A stretch of DNA of 64,000 bases, taken from Sphagnum magellanicum. Taxonomy: Eukaryota; Streptophyta; Sphagnopsida; Sphagnales; Sphagnaceae. The DNA lies in the NCBI GenBank assembly GCA_021904315.1, contig CM038912.1, forward strand, positions 22,976,949 through 23,040,948, in the 5' to 3' direction. A program made the position numbers and the translations under genes. Shown piece by piece: positions 36,551 to 48,719 of this stretch (positions are counted from its first letter, which is position 1; every line of letters begins with the position of its first letter). A model generated the notes under the pieces. That model made no database searches and was not told the origin of the DNA. It saw nothing but the letters and a program-made list of their open reading frames with translations.

Positions 36551-37063
36551 CCAGCAACTGCATAAAATCAGATAGTAGGAACAAGCAAAAAGCTCAAAAG
36601 CCATAACCAATGAAAGTTGAAAAAATCTTGAAGCAATTTTTTTCTGTACAGCAAACGGTGCATGACAATAATGTGCAGATGCCACTGCAAAATCTACTTC
36701 GTAAAAATTACGAATTGTAATTTGCCCATGAACACCACCAATTTGGTTAGTCAAATTTTATCCATCGAAAGCAAACTCTTGTGCATCTAAAAATGCAGCA
36801 GTAGCAGCTCATTTGTCAACATTGAAAGGGCTTGGCAGGGTGTGGTAACAGGTACCTATTATGTCTATTTGTTGAAGTCCTCACTACATAGAGATACTTC
36901 AACACAGATTTACTCAAATTACACAAAGATCACCGTGTTTTTCTTTTTTGACTTGCATAAGTTTGTGTCCAATGAATATATACCTGAGCAAAAAGATTAA
37001 TGGTCAGCAAATGGCAACTCTGCTGTAGAGTGGATCAAAGACATCAATCAGTGTAGTTACCAA

Positions 37064-37217
37064 TTGATGGTTTTTTCCAGCTAAAAGAAATCAACCTGTG
37101 CATTGATTGACGATATTTTTTCCAGCCAAAAGAAATCAACCTGTGTATTGATCAACAATTTTTTTCCAGCCTAGAGAAAATCAACCTGTGCATCAATCAG
37201 CGGGTTTTTTTCCAGCT
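37064..37217. repeat. ~50-bp tandem repeat downstream of FPP
   Basis: Three to four units share TTTTTTCCAGC, AGAAATCAACCTGTG and CATTGATTGA. The ATCAA/TTGAT halves could pair. It lies about 120-280 bp past the FPP stop codon on the minus strand, so it is probably transcribed in the FPP 3' UTR. Confidence 0.8.
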
Positions 37218-37339
37218 TGCTGCTCTAGCTTGAATTCCAGCACTGTCATTGACCATCCCAAACCAGAAATGAGTTAAATGATGAGTTAAGAAAGCGTTCC
37301 TGATGATGAGAAATATACTCATCCATCGTCCATGGTTGA

Positions 37340-40300
37340 TCAGCTAGAGGATCCACTGCTTCTGGTTGGTGACTTAGAATAGAATCTGCTGAACATGGAT
37401 GAAGTTCGTGGTGGCTTCTGAGGTGGTGTTTCATCGCCTACTGAATCCTCATTGAATGCTTTTGATCCATTGTTGTTGCCACGGGTCCTCATGGATCGAG
37501 GAACAGAAGATGCTGGAGATTGGGCTGGTGATGCTGGTACTGACATTGGTGATGCTGGCACTGACATTGGTGATGCTGGCACTGACATGGAGCCATGTCC
37601 AGTGAAATCAGATTGGCTTGGTGAGAGTGGTGGCAGCATCATTGTGCCCCCCACACCATCCAAGTAGTCATTACTGAATTTGTGAGTAACACCATTTTCA
37701 CCATGGTATCTCTGGCTGTTGAAGCTTTGGTCATCAGAAGTTGAACTATGTTGTCCATTCTGCTGTCTTCCAGGTATTTGTTCTATTGGGCTCAACTGGT
37801 TGCCACCAGGGTGATGTGCAGGTGACATAATATCACAGGGGAAGAAGCTTCGTTCTTGCAGTGCAGATGGAGAATGGTTATGTGTATTGGCAATGTCAAG
37901 GGCACATGGGGGGAGCACTTCCGCCTCTGTCTGCCATCGGAGCAACTCCATGTTCTCTGTCAGCTTCTGGATAGATACCGCAGTGTCCAGTGTTGATGAG
38001 TGAATCAATGTCTCTGTTACTTTTTGGGCTGTAGGAAGGATTGTTCCTGTGATTTTCAACTGCTTGCCCAGGGCCAGTATTGTTCTCTGACACTCCGCAA
38101 GGGCTGCTGTGGCAATTTCCCTGTCCTCTCTCTCCTGTTTCAAGCATTTGAATAGATATATATACTCTTAGAACTGGAAGAATATGGTTGAAGGAAAGAC
38201 TCTTAGAAAACAGCTAGAGAACTACAGAAAGACCACAATACTTTGAGTGGGTGGTTTTGCTTCTTTCTTTTCGTACAAGGAGACTGTAATTGATCTGGTT
38301 GGAGCTCAAGGAGCTGCTGCAATGGGCAGTTTGCTGAGCCCAATAGGGTGACAATCCAACTTTTGTTCACATGTGTTCAATGGGTGCCAGAGAAATGATA
38401 CCTTTCTAGACTTGTCGTCTTCGTCTTGTGACATCAGGTGACTGCCCCCCCAGTGCCCAGCACTAGAATGGGAACCTACTGAATGGTCACTGTTACCAGC
38501 ACCCCTGCAGGAACAAAGATTGATCATTTTAGAGCTGATTTGAATATGACCATTTTAAACTGCTTTAAACTGAGAGATTCTAGAAGTAATCAATCAATCA
38601 TCCTGGTGCTCATACAAACAGATCAGGAATTTGAGCTCACGAATGAATTCGGTCCTGCTGGAGCTCTTCAAGCTTGGCAATGACCACCTGATGTTGCTGC
38701 TGCTCATCCTGTAATTGAACTTCTAATGCTGCTACCTTGTCATGCAAATGGTTCATCTCGCCACTTGCCACCATATGCAAGCTGCTTGACACCAGTCCTG
38801 GATTTGATGATGACTGAACCATCAACTCTTCCTGTAGTAGTTCATCCTCCTTCCAACCATTGTCCGAAGTCAAGTGGTCCTCATTGTTAGCTTTCTCAGT
38901 TTGGAGATGCTCCACCCCAGCAGCAGCAGCTCCCATAGATTGATTCAGAGTCCTTGGCAAGTCCTCTTCTTTCAGATGACTTCTTCCCCCCCCGGCCTCA
39001 ATCTCTCCATTTGGCAATTCTGGATATTTCAGTCCGCTTGAGTTCATTCTTGCAGCCCCAGAATGTTTTGTGAGTTCTGAGTTGCCAAATTCAGTGTATT
39101 GATGATTCGCAATTTTACTGGCAGGCTTAAGAAGAAATGTGACTCTCTCCAAGATAGACCCAAGCTCTGAGAGAAAATCAACCATGTTAGATTTGCCTTG
39201 CAACAACTTGTTGCCTGCCATGACAAGGCTCTGCATGGCACTTTCTAGCTCCACATCTTTCCATTGCATGCTTTTTGCTATTGGGTTCTTAGAGTCTTCG
39301 TGCAGATCTGCCGTTCGGATTTCACCCATGCCATCAATTTGTGTGGAAACCAACAAGGTGTGTTGTGCACTTCCTGTTGCTTGTGCAAGCACTTCTATAA
39401 TTTGCACAATTCTGGAAATGGATGCAGCCAGCTCTGAATGCACTGTGCTTGCCTGCAAAAAAAGCCATGCCATTTACATAAAGAGAGATTAGAGAAAATA
39501 ATTCAAGCCTGTGAACCTGGATTTTCAACAACCCAAGTTTGCTTCTGTATTGTTGTACCCGACAAAAGAGATATGGGCTTGCCTTAGACTCTGCATCAGA
39601 GACAGTGGCATGCTCTTCTGCAGTGCCATCATCGCATTCTTCAGATGACTCGCTTGTCTTTGATCTAGACCCAGCAGTGAGTCCACTCTCTTTCCTCCTG
39701 GTGAGGATATCTTTGATCGAGAACCTGGATTTTTGATCTGGAAATACTACTGGAGGTCGATTACCAGATGCTTTTTCCATACCCAACTGGATTTCATTCA
39801 AGCGATTCAGTTGATTCTGCAATTTGATCAACAAGTCCTCATTTGCAGAATTCCTGGCTTGGAGAGCTGTGAGCTGTTCCTCAGTTGTGGCAAGCTTGAC
39901 ATTGAGGTCACAGATTGTGGTGTTGGCTAAATCCAATTCTTGACGAGTTGATGCCAATGCACCTTCAAGCTCTTGGATTTGGTAGTCTGAGGTAGCTGTT
40001 ATCATTGGACTTTCTTGAGGAGGTCCATCAAACGATGCAGTGTCAGAATACGTCATGTTTTCAGATCTGCCAGGCTCTGACATTTTGGTCAGTCGCTCCA
40101 TCTCTACAAAGTCATCCATAAGCTCTAAGCTGCAAGACACTGCTGCTGGTGAGCCTTTATCATTGTTGCCATTACTAGTGTTGTTGTGCACTTTGGACTT
40201 CTTCTCCTTCTTGAATTGGCCGAGCTCAGCAACAAGTGCAGATGTCCAAGCATCCGATGCCGCATCTTCCCCATTGCTCTTGTCCACAGAGCAATGACTC

Positions 40301-43300
40301 CCTTTGATCAGATGCCCCTTGACAGCAGTATCTTGTTGTGCTGCTGCTTGCAATTGGTTTTGTTGGACTCCTCCTCCTCCTCCAAGGGCTCGATCAAGTT
40401 CCTCTTGCACAACTGACAGACGATTAGCAGTCTGTGCACATCTAATTTGTGCATTTTGCAGCTCCTGATTGCGACAAGCTAGTGCCTCCTTCAGCATTTT
40501 CATCTCTTCATCCATCGCTGCCATTCTCTCCGCAATGCCACCACTCACCCCATTGTAACCCATTATCGCCTGTGCATTATTCTCTTGCATCATTGTCATG
40601 CCCACAACTGCACCTGGATCCAAATGGCTGGCAGCACGACCGAATGACCGTCTCCTTCTGTTTTCTACAGCATGATCAACATTGTTCCCCAATCTCTCGA
40701 CTTCATGCCGCATTCGCTGTAGAGCTGCTGGACCTGAATTGGTAACAACAACAAGAAGAGCTCGCCTGTCAGTCAGTTCTAAATCCTTGACATCCAGAAA
40801 TCAATGATTCATCAGAGTCAGAGTAAGGGGGAAAAGAAAAACTAACAAACAATCTATCAAAGTTGAAGAAGAGAACCACCATTGACAATGAAGACAAACA
40901 ACAGGATGCAACAACCATTGATAGGTAGCTAGTTGGCATAAGTCACCTGGAAGCTTTTTGCTCATAAGAACACGCAGGCGATTGCATTCCTCCTCAAGCT
41001 TGGCAATTTTCTTAACACTGTCAAGGTGCTGTTTGCTTGCAATTTCAGCTGCTTTGCGTTCGTATTCTCGTTCTTCATTTCTAATTGCAAGCTCTTTGTT
41101 GAGAGCACGTGCTTCGTATTTGAGGTTTGCATTTTCCTTCTCCATTGCCTCAAGCCGTACCTAGAGCAATCAAGCAAGCAACCCCAGTCATGACAATTGC
41201 AAAAACCTTCAACCTTGGAACACAACTTCTCATGAGGAACAAGAGATGAAAACAAAGCACATATGTGGAAAAAATCCTATTCTGAGCCTGACCTGTAAAA
41301 CCTTGATATCTGCTTCAGCACGTCCTTTGGCTTCACCTAGTTCTGCAAGGCTCCTTGAGCGCTCCTGTGCACATGGGGTTTGACTTCAGAAATCAGAAAA
41401 ACTTAACTATTGATCATACTCTCAAAGACTACAACTTTGTTACGAAATGGGCAGTTGAATGTGGGGCATATGTGGAATGAATGTGGAAGTGAATCTGGTG
41501 ATTGAATGCAGTTGCATCAGACATGTGTGTTTGTTTTGTACCTGCAGTGCATGAGAGACTGCCTTTCCCTCAGCTCTGGATTCCAAAAGCTCAGTGCGAG
41601 TCTGGCTTAACAGATGTGAAGCTTCACCCAACTTGGTTTCCATCTCAACTCGCAGCTTGTCATACTCCCATGTCTTTTTGACCAATGTGTCATGCATGAG
41701 TTGCTCATGCTCCTCACGCACAAGTCGGAGTTGTTTCATGCATTCTTTCAATGCTCCATCAAGGTGTGCTGCACGATCCTCCATCGCTAGTTTTTGATGT
41801 AATGCTGTATCTAATTGCTGCTTCAAAGCCATTGCTTCCAATTCTGCTTTCTCCCAACCTGAAATGACAGAGCTTAGTATATATGATTAGGCTCACAATG
41901 TGAAGCCTCCTCCTCATCATGAATCCCCTTTTGAAGCCTTTTGCATTCCCTGAAACAAATTCATTTTTTTCCAAAATGGGTATTTTCCAAAATGCATGCA
42001 TTTTGCTGCAACTGAAGGTAGGTTTTATTGATTTTTCATATGTGTACCACTGACAGCTTCTTCTGCAACTTTGGCATGCTGCTTGACAAGGTTGTCCTTT
42101 GCAGTGATATCTGCAAGCGCATTTGCAAGCTGCTCGCTGATGTATTTTATCTTCTCCTCTGATTGCTGCAGCCTTGTCGCCTCATCTGCTGCTGCAGGAC
42201 GGGTATGGTTTTTCAACTTCTTCACAGAGGTCTCCTGTGACACCCACAAAAGGAGGAGTTGAAAGAAAGAACACATCAGAAGAAGCTGGGAACAATTTAC
42301 TGGAATATGATTTTTGCCTACTACTTGTGCATGAGTTTTCCTCTCAAAAAACCTTTGCAACAAAGAAAATCTCCTCTTGAATTGAAGCTATTATACTCTG
42401 AAATTCAGCTTCTTCTCATTTGGTTATCAAAATTTTGATTCCATTCCATTCTTCACTTGACAATCCAACAAGAAGAGTGCACAATGAGAGTGAATTCTTC
42501 TTCTTCAACAAACAAACAATCAGTTACAAAAAGGACAACTTAGTTCCTAAGTTCTTGAACACAAGGATGGACATCCTGAGAAACTCTCCAACCATCCTGT
42601 CCACATGAGATTCTGAGGTTTGTACCACCTTGTGAGGTGAGAGTTGCACCAACTCACTGGGGTGACACAAATCCCATCTCTGCCTCCACCAACAACACCC
42701 CAATGCCACACACACACACACACGCCTGTTGAGAAAAATCAATTCATGGGAAAGAAAGAGATCTGTCCACAGTGAAATCCTGTGGTGCTCATCACATACA
42801 TTGAATGCAGCAAACAGCACCAAGAAAAAAGAAAAAGGGTATCATAAGGTGTGCTGCAGTCTTCATTGGAGCTGAGAAAGAGTTGCTGGATTCTGGTTAC
42901 AACAACAACAGAATTATACCGAAATTGTGGAAAAGCTTGGAATTCATTATCCCCAACAGACAGAACCTTGGTAGAAGTTCTGATGAAATGAAACCCCACC
43001 AAGATGAACCCACCAGGGTGACCAGGACATTGCAGAGAATTCAAACTGGAATGGCAACCACATTCATGACTGACAGCTGCAAGAAGAGATGCAGGTCTCA
43101 CAGTGCTTGCTCCAAGGATGATTTCCATGCAAACTGCAAAGCTGGGTATTGCTGCAAACCTGCCATTCTCTGACTATTTCCATGCAAACTGCAAAACTGT
43201 GTATTGCTGCAAGGTCCCTGTCTACCATGCTCCCAGGATGGATTTCCATGCAAAGTGCAAATTTGAGGTATTACTCCTAGGACGGTCCTAACATGTTCTG

Positions 43301-43615
43301 GATGAGGATTGTCGCTGTTCTAGCTCCAGGTTTGCAAAGCTGGGGTATTGCAATGACCCACTGCGACACCATAGCTGAACTTGTTTGAGACAGCACAAGA
43401 GCGGCACAGAGAGACAGAGAGAGAGGGGGCGGGGGGACAAATGGTGGGGTTTGAACCTGTTGATTGTTGTCTTGGAAAAGTGATGCCAAATTGGGTGAAG
43501 CTCCTCCTACTCCTCCTGCAGAAGCTAAACTTGTTACTGCTGCTGCTGCAGCTTTGTTGCTGGATTTTTTCTTCCATGGCCAACTTAGGCGTGAACTCTC
43601 TTTCTCTTTCTCCAT
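37340..43615 (-). CDS. FPP: Filament-like plant protein (FPP), long coiled coil
   Basis: FPPs are plant coiled-coil proteins; some bind microtubules or the nuclear envelope, but the role of this one is unknown. Nine coding exons on the minus strand: 43457-43615, 42048-42234, 41542-41858, 41293-41364, 40947-41160, 39583-40733, 38641-39452, 38402-38504 and 37340-38134. Phases are kept throughout, giving about 1269 residues, longer than typical members (roughly 600-1100). Family signatures are SWPWKKKSS (11-19), DNLVKQHAKVAEEAVSGWEKAE (exons 2-3), KKLPGPAAL (313-321), LAECQRTILALGKQLK (about 1017-1032) and SRFYSKS near the end. Heptad-rich Glu/Lys/Leu segments cover residues about 60-320 and 330-600. 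The intron between 39583 and 39452 begins with GC, not GT. The start ATG at 43615 is chosen because the family motif follows at once; an in-frame ATG at 43669 exists. Confidence 0.9.
37526..37588 (-). repeat. Three 21-bp in-frame repeats (MSVPASP) in FPP
   Basis: The repeats encode MSVPASP three times in a row (residues about 1188-1208), followed by AQSPASS. They lie in the disordered, serine/proline-rich C-terminal part, outside the coiled coil. Copies are almost identical at the DNA level, so number is likely to vary between individuals. Confidence 0.9.
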
Positions 43616-44464
43616 TATTGTGGAGGATGATGGATTGCTGCTGTGTGGATTTTGCCTGCTGCCTCCCAAAGAAAACCTTCAAGCGCTATTTTGAGCGTGA
43701 TGATCCTCCTCCTCCTCTCACCCCTCCTTCCTTCCTTAATTGGAGGACTTTGAATCCTTGCTGCAAAATGCTTGGACAAATGCTTGGAACAGACTTCGCC
43801 AACTCCTCTCTCTCCTTTGTATTCTAAGCGCAGCAATTTCTTCTTCTTCTTCTGCTGATGCGCCCCGTCCCCGGCGTGACAATCTCAAACGACTTTTCTC
43901 AAAGAAACCCAAGCTCCTGAACTCTGGAATTTTCAGCATCTATCCAGCATCGTTGAAGGAAGGGCCATGGCTGTTTGCCAAATGGGTTGGTTTCAGAGCT
44001 CTTCCTCCGCCGCGTCTTGAGACAATTCCATAGCCTCCACCGAGCGAGCTATAAATGACATCCACCGCATTCCCGACTGAGGTACAGCCTCAAGACAAGC
44101 CGGGGACTTGAAGCTGAAACAGAATAGATATCTTCACCAAACAGGATTTTGTTTGCTAATAGTGTGCAAGTTTCGTGTTCCCAGCTACTTCTTCTTCCAT
44201 GCACATACACACACAACAATGAGCAACAGAAGAATATGCACAGGTAGCTAGAAAAGCTGCAGACTCCCCATCATCGCCCAGCTGAGACACACTTGAGAAT
44301 TCACAAGCTGAGTGGTTTCATGTGGATATGCTGACATTGTTCAAGAGATGGTTAATAAAGGAGCAGATGTCGTCACTGCAAAAGATGAGAATGGTGATGT
44401 CCACACCCAGCTCATGTGTCACATCGTACGAGAAGCTGCTGAGGAAACACAGAGAAACACACAC

Positions 44465-44495
<31 letters not shown>

Positions 44496-45158
44496 AACAC
44501 ACACACACGAGAGTTTGAAGACAACCAAACACACAAACCAACCAAACGGCAAACAAACAAGCAAGCAAGCAAATAGCTGGAAGCTAAAACCTGCAACAAT
44601 CAGGGAAGCTGGAGTCGAGGCTGCAGAGACGGTTCTCAAATCTCCTGCAGCAGGGGTGAAAGGAGACGCGAGCAAGGAAGCAAAGAAAAGCCAAACTTCC
44701 AAGGGGAGCTATGAGAGCGGTACAACAAAGTCTTATCCAAAAAGGATGACGGACCACACGGCCGACAAGACTAGAGCTTGCTAGAGAGAGTGAGAGAGAG
44801 AGAGAACACGCAAAGCAAAGAGCTCAATCACAGCAACAACAGCAACAGCTGAGAACACAGACAACAAGAAGAACTAACTACATCGACGAAGAAGAAGAAA
44901 GAGCAGAGAACTTGGTAAAAGCAAGCTCAAAGCCAAATTAGGAGAAAGAGTTTGCACAGGATTCAGCTGGCAACAGCAATGAACAGAAGAAAAGAGAAAT
45001 GGGGAGGGAGAGAGAAAGGAGCGGAAGGCGGCGAAGGCGGGGGAGGGGAGAGCGATGGTGGGCCACAGCGAGAGAACAAGAACAAGAGCAGCAGCAGCAG
45101 AGCAGCAGCAGCTGTCGTGACAAGAGCTCAAAGGAACAGGAGCACACACACGCCGCCC
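43616..45158 (-). promoter_or_regulatory. Upstream region and probable 5' leader of FPP
   Basis: About 1.5 kb of GC-richer DNA precedes the FPP start codon. It has GA/CT tracts (44470-44495 and about 44784-44805) and a GCAGCAGCAG stretch near 45088. On the plus strand it holds a short ankyrin-like frame (44312-44450). No TATA box or transcript start could be placed. A leader intron is possible but not identified. Confidence 0.4.
44312..44450 (+). pseudogene. Ankyrin-repeat-like fragment (tentative)
   Basis: The plus-strand frame reads GYADIVQEMVNKGADV, then AKDENGD, which follows the ankyrin repeat pattern (GH.eiVk.Ll..GAdvna.d..G.t). It has no ATG start, is preceded by an in-frame stop, and runs on into low-complexity GA repeat. 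Only about one repeat is present. It may be an exon relic of a lost gene or a chance match. Confidence 0.3.
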
Positions 45159-45475
45159 CAAATCTACACCTGGTGTAGATTCTAGGAAGATTTTGGGCCA
45201 TGCGAAATCCGTGAAGAAAACAAATTTGCCCTTGCCCACTCTGCTTCGTAATAAATCTACAGTTTTTGGAGATTCTAGAAATAGAGGTAGATGTGACACC
45301 TCTGACGCCAATAACCACCAAAATCTACACTTTTTTTTCCGAGATTCTAGAACTATATAGTTTAGTAGATGTAATGCTCCTGACACCAAATATGCACCGA
45401 AAATCTATATTTTTCGGAGATTATAGGAATATAGTAAGATGTAGGGTTCTATATGACACTAACCGAGCACCAGAC
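45159..45475. repeat. Four ~70-95-bp units with AAATCTACA...GATTCTAG hairpin
   Basis: Units start near 45159, 45254, 45322 and 45400 with AAATCTACA or AAATCTATA, followed by GGAGATTCTAG(A/G)A. The first holds the near-perfect palindrome AATCTACACC-T-GGTGTAGATT. Later units carry TGACACC/TGACGCC and GTAGATGT(A/G). The array marks the edge between the gene island and the repeat-rich DNA. Confidence 0.75.
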
Positions 45476-46120
45476 CCATGTCGCACATGAAACAAGGGCT
45501 TCCGAGAATTAGGAAATTTTGTAGATTTCAGGGGCTGAGAGGTTGTAAAATGCCCCCGGAATGGAGATTGTCATCAAGCCTTGAAGCAAGTCTAATAATA
45601 CGATTGGGGACATGAGCTCGGGTTGGGTGCCTTGGATGTAATTTGTTGAATGCTCACAAAAAACTTGCAAGTCAATAGTTAGCCCATTTGGGTGAAAGAA
45701 GTTGTTTTAAGTAGTAGTGATAAATTATTAATATACGTACCTAGCTACCCATCCAATACGGATGAAAGTGTCCATCATGGATGAGAGTTTTAAAAGAAAC
45801 ATGAACAAAGAGGCTTTTTAGCCCATTATAATTTGGAAAAAAGCTCACCAAATGGTCCCAAAAAATTGAGTCCAATAAATAGTCCATCGATTTAAATTTT
45901 CAAAATTTAGTAGTGATAGATAAATAAAGAGCTAGTAGTCCAACATGGATGAAACTTTCCAACATGGATGAGAGTTTCAAGAGTGTGTGAATCTAGCTAG
46001 AAGAAGAAAAAGCTCTCCAATTATTGGAAAGGTCGCACAAAGTGCTGTCAAAACTTGCAAGTCAAATAGTCGGCCCATTTGGGTGATTAGATTTAAATAG
46101 GGAGTGATAGATAATAGCTA
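45476..46120. other. Intergenic DNA leading into the 69-bp array, no gene seen
   Basis: Diverged forms of the right-hand array occur here already, for example TAGCCCATTTGGGTGAAAG near 45680 and TCCAACATGGATGA near 45960. No coding signal was recognised. Confidence 0.5.
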
Positions 46121-46600
46121 GTCTTTGAAGATGGATGAAAGGGTCCAACTATTTGGGTAAATATGTTAAATTAGTGAGTGACAATAGCTAGTCTTTGAAG
46201 ATGGATGAAAGGGGTCCAACCATTTGGGTGAATAGATTTAAGTAGTGGGTCATAATAGCTAGTCCTTGAACGTGGATGAAAGGTTCCAACCATTTGGATG
46301 AATAGATTGAAGTAGTGAGTACTAATAGCTAGTCTTTGAAGATGGATGAAAGGGTGCAACCATTTGGGTGAATAGATTGAAGTAGTGAGTGCTAATAGCT
46401 AGTCTTTGAAGATGGATGAAAGGGTCCAACCATTTGGGTGAATAGATTGAAATAGTGAGTGCTAACAGCTAGTATTTGAAGATGGATGAAAGGGTCCAAC
46501 CATTTGAGTGAATAGATTGAAGTAGTGAGTGCTAATAGCTCGTCTTTGAAGATGGAGGAAAGGGTCCAACATGGATGACAATTTTTCACAAACAAACACG
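46120..46600. repeat. 69-bp tandem repeat, about seven copies
   Basis: Units of AATAGCTAGTCTTTGAAGAT, GGATGAAAGGGTCCAACCAT and TTGGGTGAATAGATTGAAGT recur every 69 bp (for example near 46258, 46327, 46396 and 46465). Copies in the right half are nearly identical, those at the left are diverged. Open frames of 60-70 codons crossing the array come from the period being divisible by three. Confidence 0.9.
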
Positions 46601-47370
46601 AGAATTCGGCGGAACCAAGAAAAAGCTCTCACTCAATTATTGGAAAAAGAAGGTTGCAAAGTCTTGTCAACAAAGTATGCGATGCTTACAACCCCACTTA
46701 GTAGTGAGTTCTTTTGAGTAGAAGAAGTAAGTAAGTGTGTAGACATTTATTTCATCGCAACCACCATCACCCCGCCCCCAACATTGAAAACCAATTTTAG
46801 GTTATTTTTCAAGCTTAAGCGTATAAACCCTAAACCCCAAACCCCAAACCCACTTGGAAGGTGTTTTCCTATTCTTTTTCGCTTTCTAATATTTTGTATA
46901 TTATTCCCCCCCCCCCCCCCCCCACACCGCCCCCCAACTAGAAGTTACTGGAGAGCTTAACCCGGGTGGCACACCATGTTCTAAACTATGGTACATGTCA
47001 GGGGCAAAATTACCAATTGCGAAGGTCAGAATAACAACACATGGTTGCTGGCACCGTCATCATTGCCCTAAGATTTCAAACAGCAGCCCAACACAATTTC
47101 CCGAAAATCCGACAAAGCAAGCTTTGTCATGTAATATCGAGTGTGATGTTTTCCAACCAAATGGGGGGCGGGGGGAAGGGGGCAGATAGGGCACAACCGA
47201 GCGACAATCTCGGAATCGAAAGTCAAAAAATTGTTTTTTAAAAAATAATTATGCCCCTGTCAAAAACCCATGATGTTTCTGACCAAAGTTATATGGACTG
47301 ACCGTAGTAGAGTCAACTCCAAGAATGATGAAGTAGTAGTTTGTAACATAAAATAATTGCAAATTTTTTT
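46601..47370. other. Intergenic DNA with poly(C) and telomere-like bits
   Basis: TAAACCCTAAACCCCAAACCC lies near 46826-46850 and an 18-base C run at 46906-46923. A TTAACCCGGGTGG motif at about 46957 also occurs, inverted, near 62815. No gene was recognised. Confidence 0.5.
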
Positions 47371-47394
47371 TTCAATGTTTTGCCCGAAAACCAA

Positions 47395-47640
47395 GTTATT
47401 TCGTCATTGCCCTAAACTCTCGAGTTTTTTCAATGTCACTCTAAACCTCAAGTTTTTTTCAATGATGCCCTAAACACCAAGTTTTTTTTTTCAATGTTGC
47501 CCTAAACACCAAGTTTTTTTTTTTCAATGTTGCCCTTGACACCAAGTTTTTTTTTTCTTTCAATGTTGACCTAAACACCTAGTTTTTTTTTTTCAATGTT
47601 GCCCTAAACACCGAGGTTTTTTTCAATGTCGTCGCCCTAC
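47395..47640. repeat. ~36-bp minisatellite (TTGCCCTAAACACCAAG + T-run)
   Basis: About seven units share CAATGTTGCCCTAAACACCA, AGTTTTTTTT, with T-runs of differing length. The inner CCCTAAAC resembles a telomere unit, and the array may have grown from telomere-like sequence nearby. Confidence 0.8.
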
Positions 47641-48290
47641 TAAAAGGTGCACAAATTGCATCCCCCGATCATTACTTTTTAAAAAAATATATTTGTTGGG
47701 TTATAACTTATCACCTGAATATTGCGGATTTCCGTGTGCCGAGTGGGACATCTTAGTAGTAGTATCAAACAAAGATTTTCCGGATCGAAAAAAGGGGCAT
47801 TCCCTTACATTCTCTCATGCGTCTTAGAGAAACATTTTTGAGTAGATCTCGTACCATATGGAATTCTTTCTTTTGCATAGAATGTGATGCGGGGCTCACG
47901 TTGTCCTCGGAAAAGACTCGGCACCGCCCGCATCAAAGGGAAAAGACCTGGGCCTTTTCTAAAGGGGGGAGGGTTGGGGGGGTTCCCATTTTTTTTAATG
48001 GGATTTTTTTTTTGCAAAACTTGCTTTTGTAGAAATGGCTTTTGTAGGGCCCCTAAAGCAAAAAAATAATTAGGTTGACAAAACCACCTTTTTCTTTTTT
48101 CACAGCATAGCTTGACTCGGCCCATGGTTGTGTGCTCGGTTTTTTCCGTCTAGGTTTGTGGTGGTCGACCCAAATAGCTATACATCTCGGTGAATGGCTT
48201 CAAGGGTCTACTCAATCGTGAGAGCGGCTCCTTTTGGGGGGGGAAGAGTATAATACGTTTGTAAATTATAATTTGGATGAAATTCAAGTT
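47641..48290. other. Intergenic DNA with a GC-richer patch, unidentified
   Basis: The part at 47880-47970 is GC-rich (GGCACCGCCCGCATC, CCTGGGCC) and unlike its surroundings. It may be part of a mobile element, but no ends, coding region or repeats could be defined. Confidence 0.35.
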
Positions 48291-48339
48291 TTGAATTAAC
48301 TTTGAAATTGAGTTTTTGGACATGTGAAAAAATTAGTGC

Positions 48340-48482
48340 TCTCCAAAAGGGCTTGTAGAGAGATTTGATTAACTTTGATTGACCTAAGGTTGGTTGAGGG
48401 TAAAAAATTAACCAAAAGGGTTAGTAAAGAGATTTGATTAACTTTGATTGACGTAAGGTTGGTTGAGGGTAAAAAATTAACT
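48340..48482. repeat. ~71-bp direct duplication
   Basis: GAGATTTGATTAACTTTGAT, TGACCTAAGGTTGGTTGAGG and GTAAAAAATTAAC occur twice with very few differences. Confidence 0.85.
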
Positions 48483-48629
48483 TGCACACGAGCACACGAG
48501 GAAGTGATCGACAATGATACAAGCCCACCCACACATACAAGGTGTGCATCAATCTACTCCATGTCAAAGGTAAAATAGAGCAACTATGGCTAGGTTGTTG
48601 TAACTTTTTGTTTGGAGTACGAGGGGAGT

Positions 48630-48718
48630 AAGCTCATGCTTTGTCATGAAATACCAAAAGAAAGAGATTGTTGCAAGCTCATGCTTTGTCATGAAATACC
48701 AAAAGAAAGAGATCGTTG
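48630..48718. repeat. 45-bp direct duplication
   Basis: AAGCTCATGCTTTGTCATGA followed by AATACCAAAAGAAAGAGAT occurs twice in tandem with one or two differences. Confidence 0.85.
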
Positions 48719-48719
48719 C

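Noticed and set aside
44874-45389. 171-codon minus-strand frame upstream of FPP
   Set aside because: It is low-complexity (serine/leucine-rich, from AGC and GA repeats) with no domain. It could only be leader sequence.
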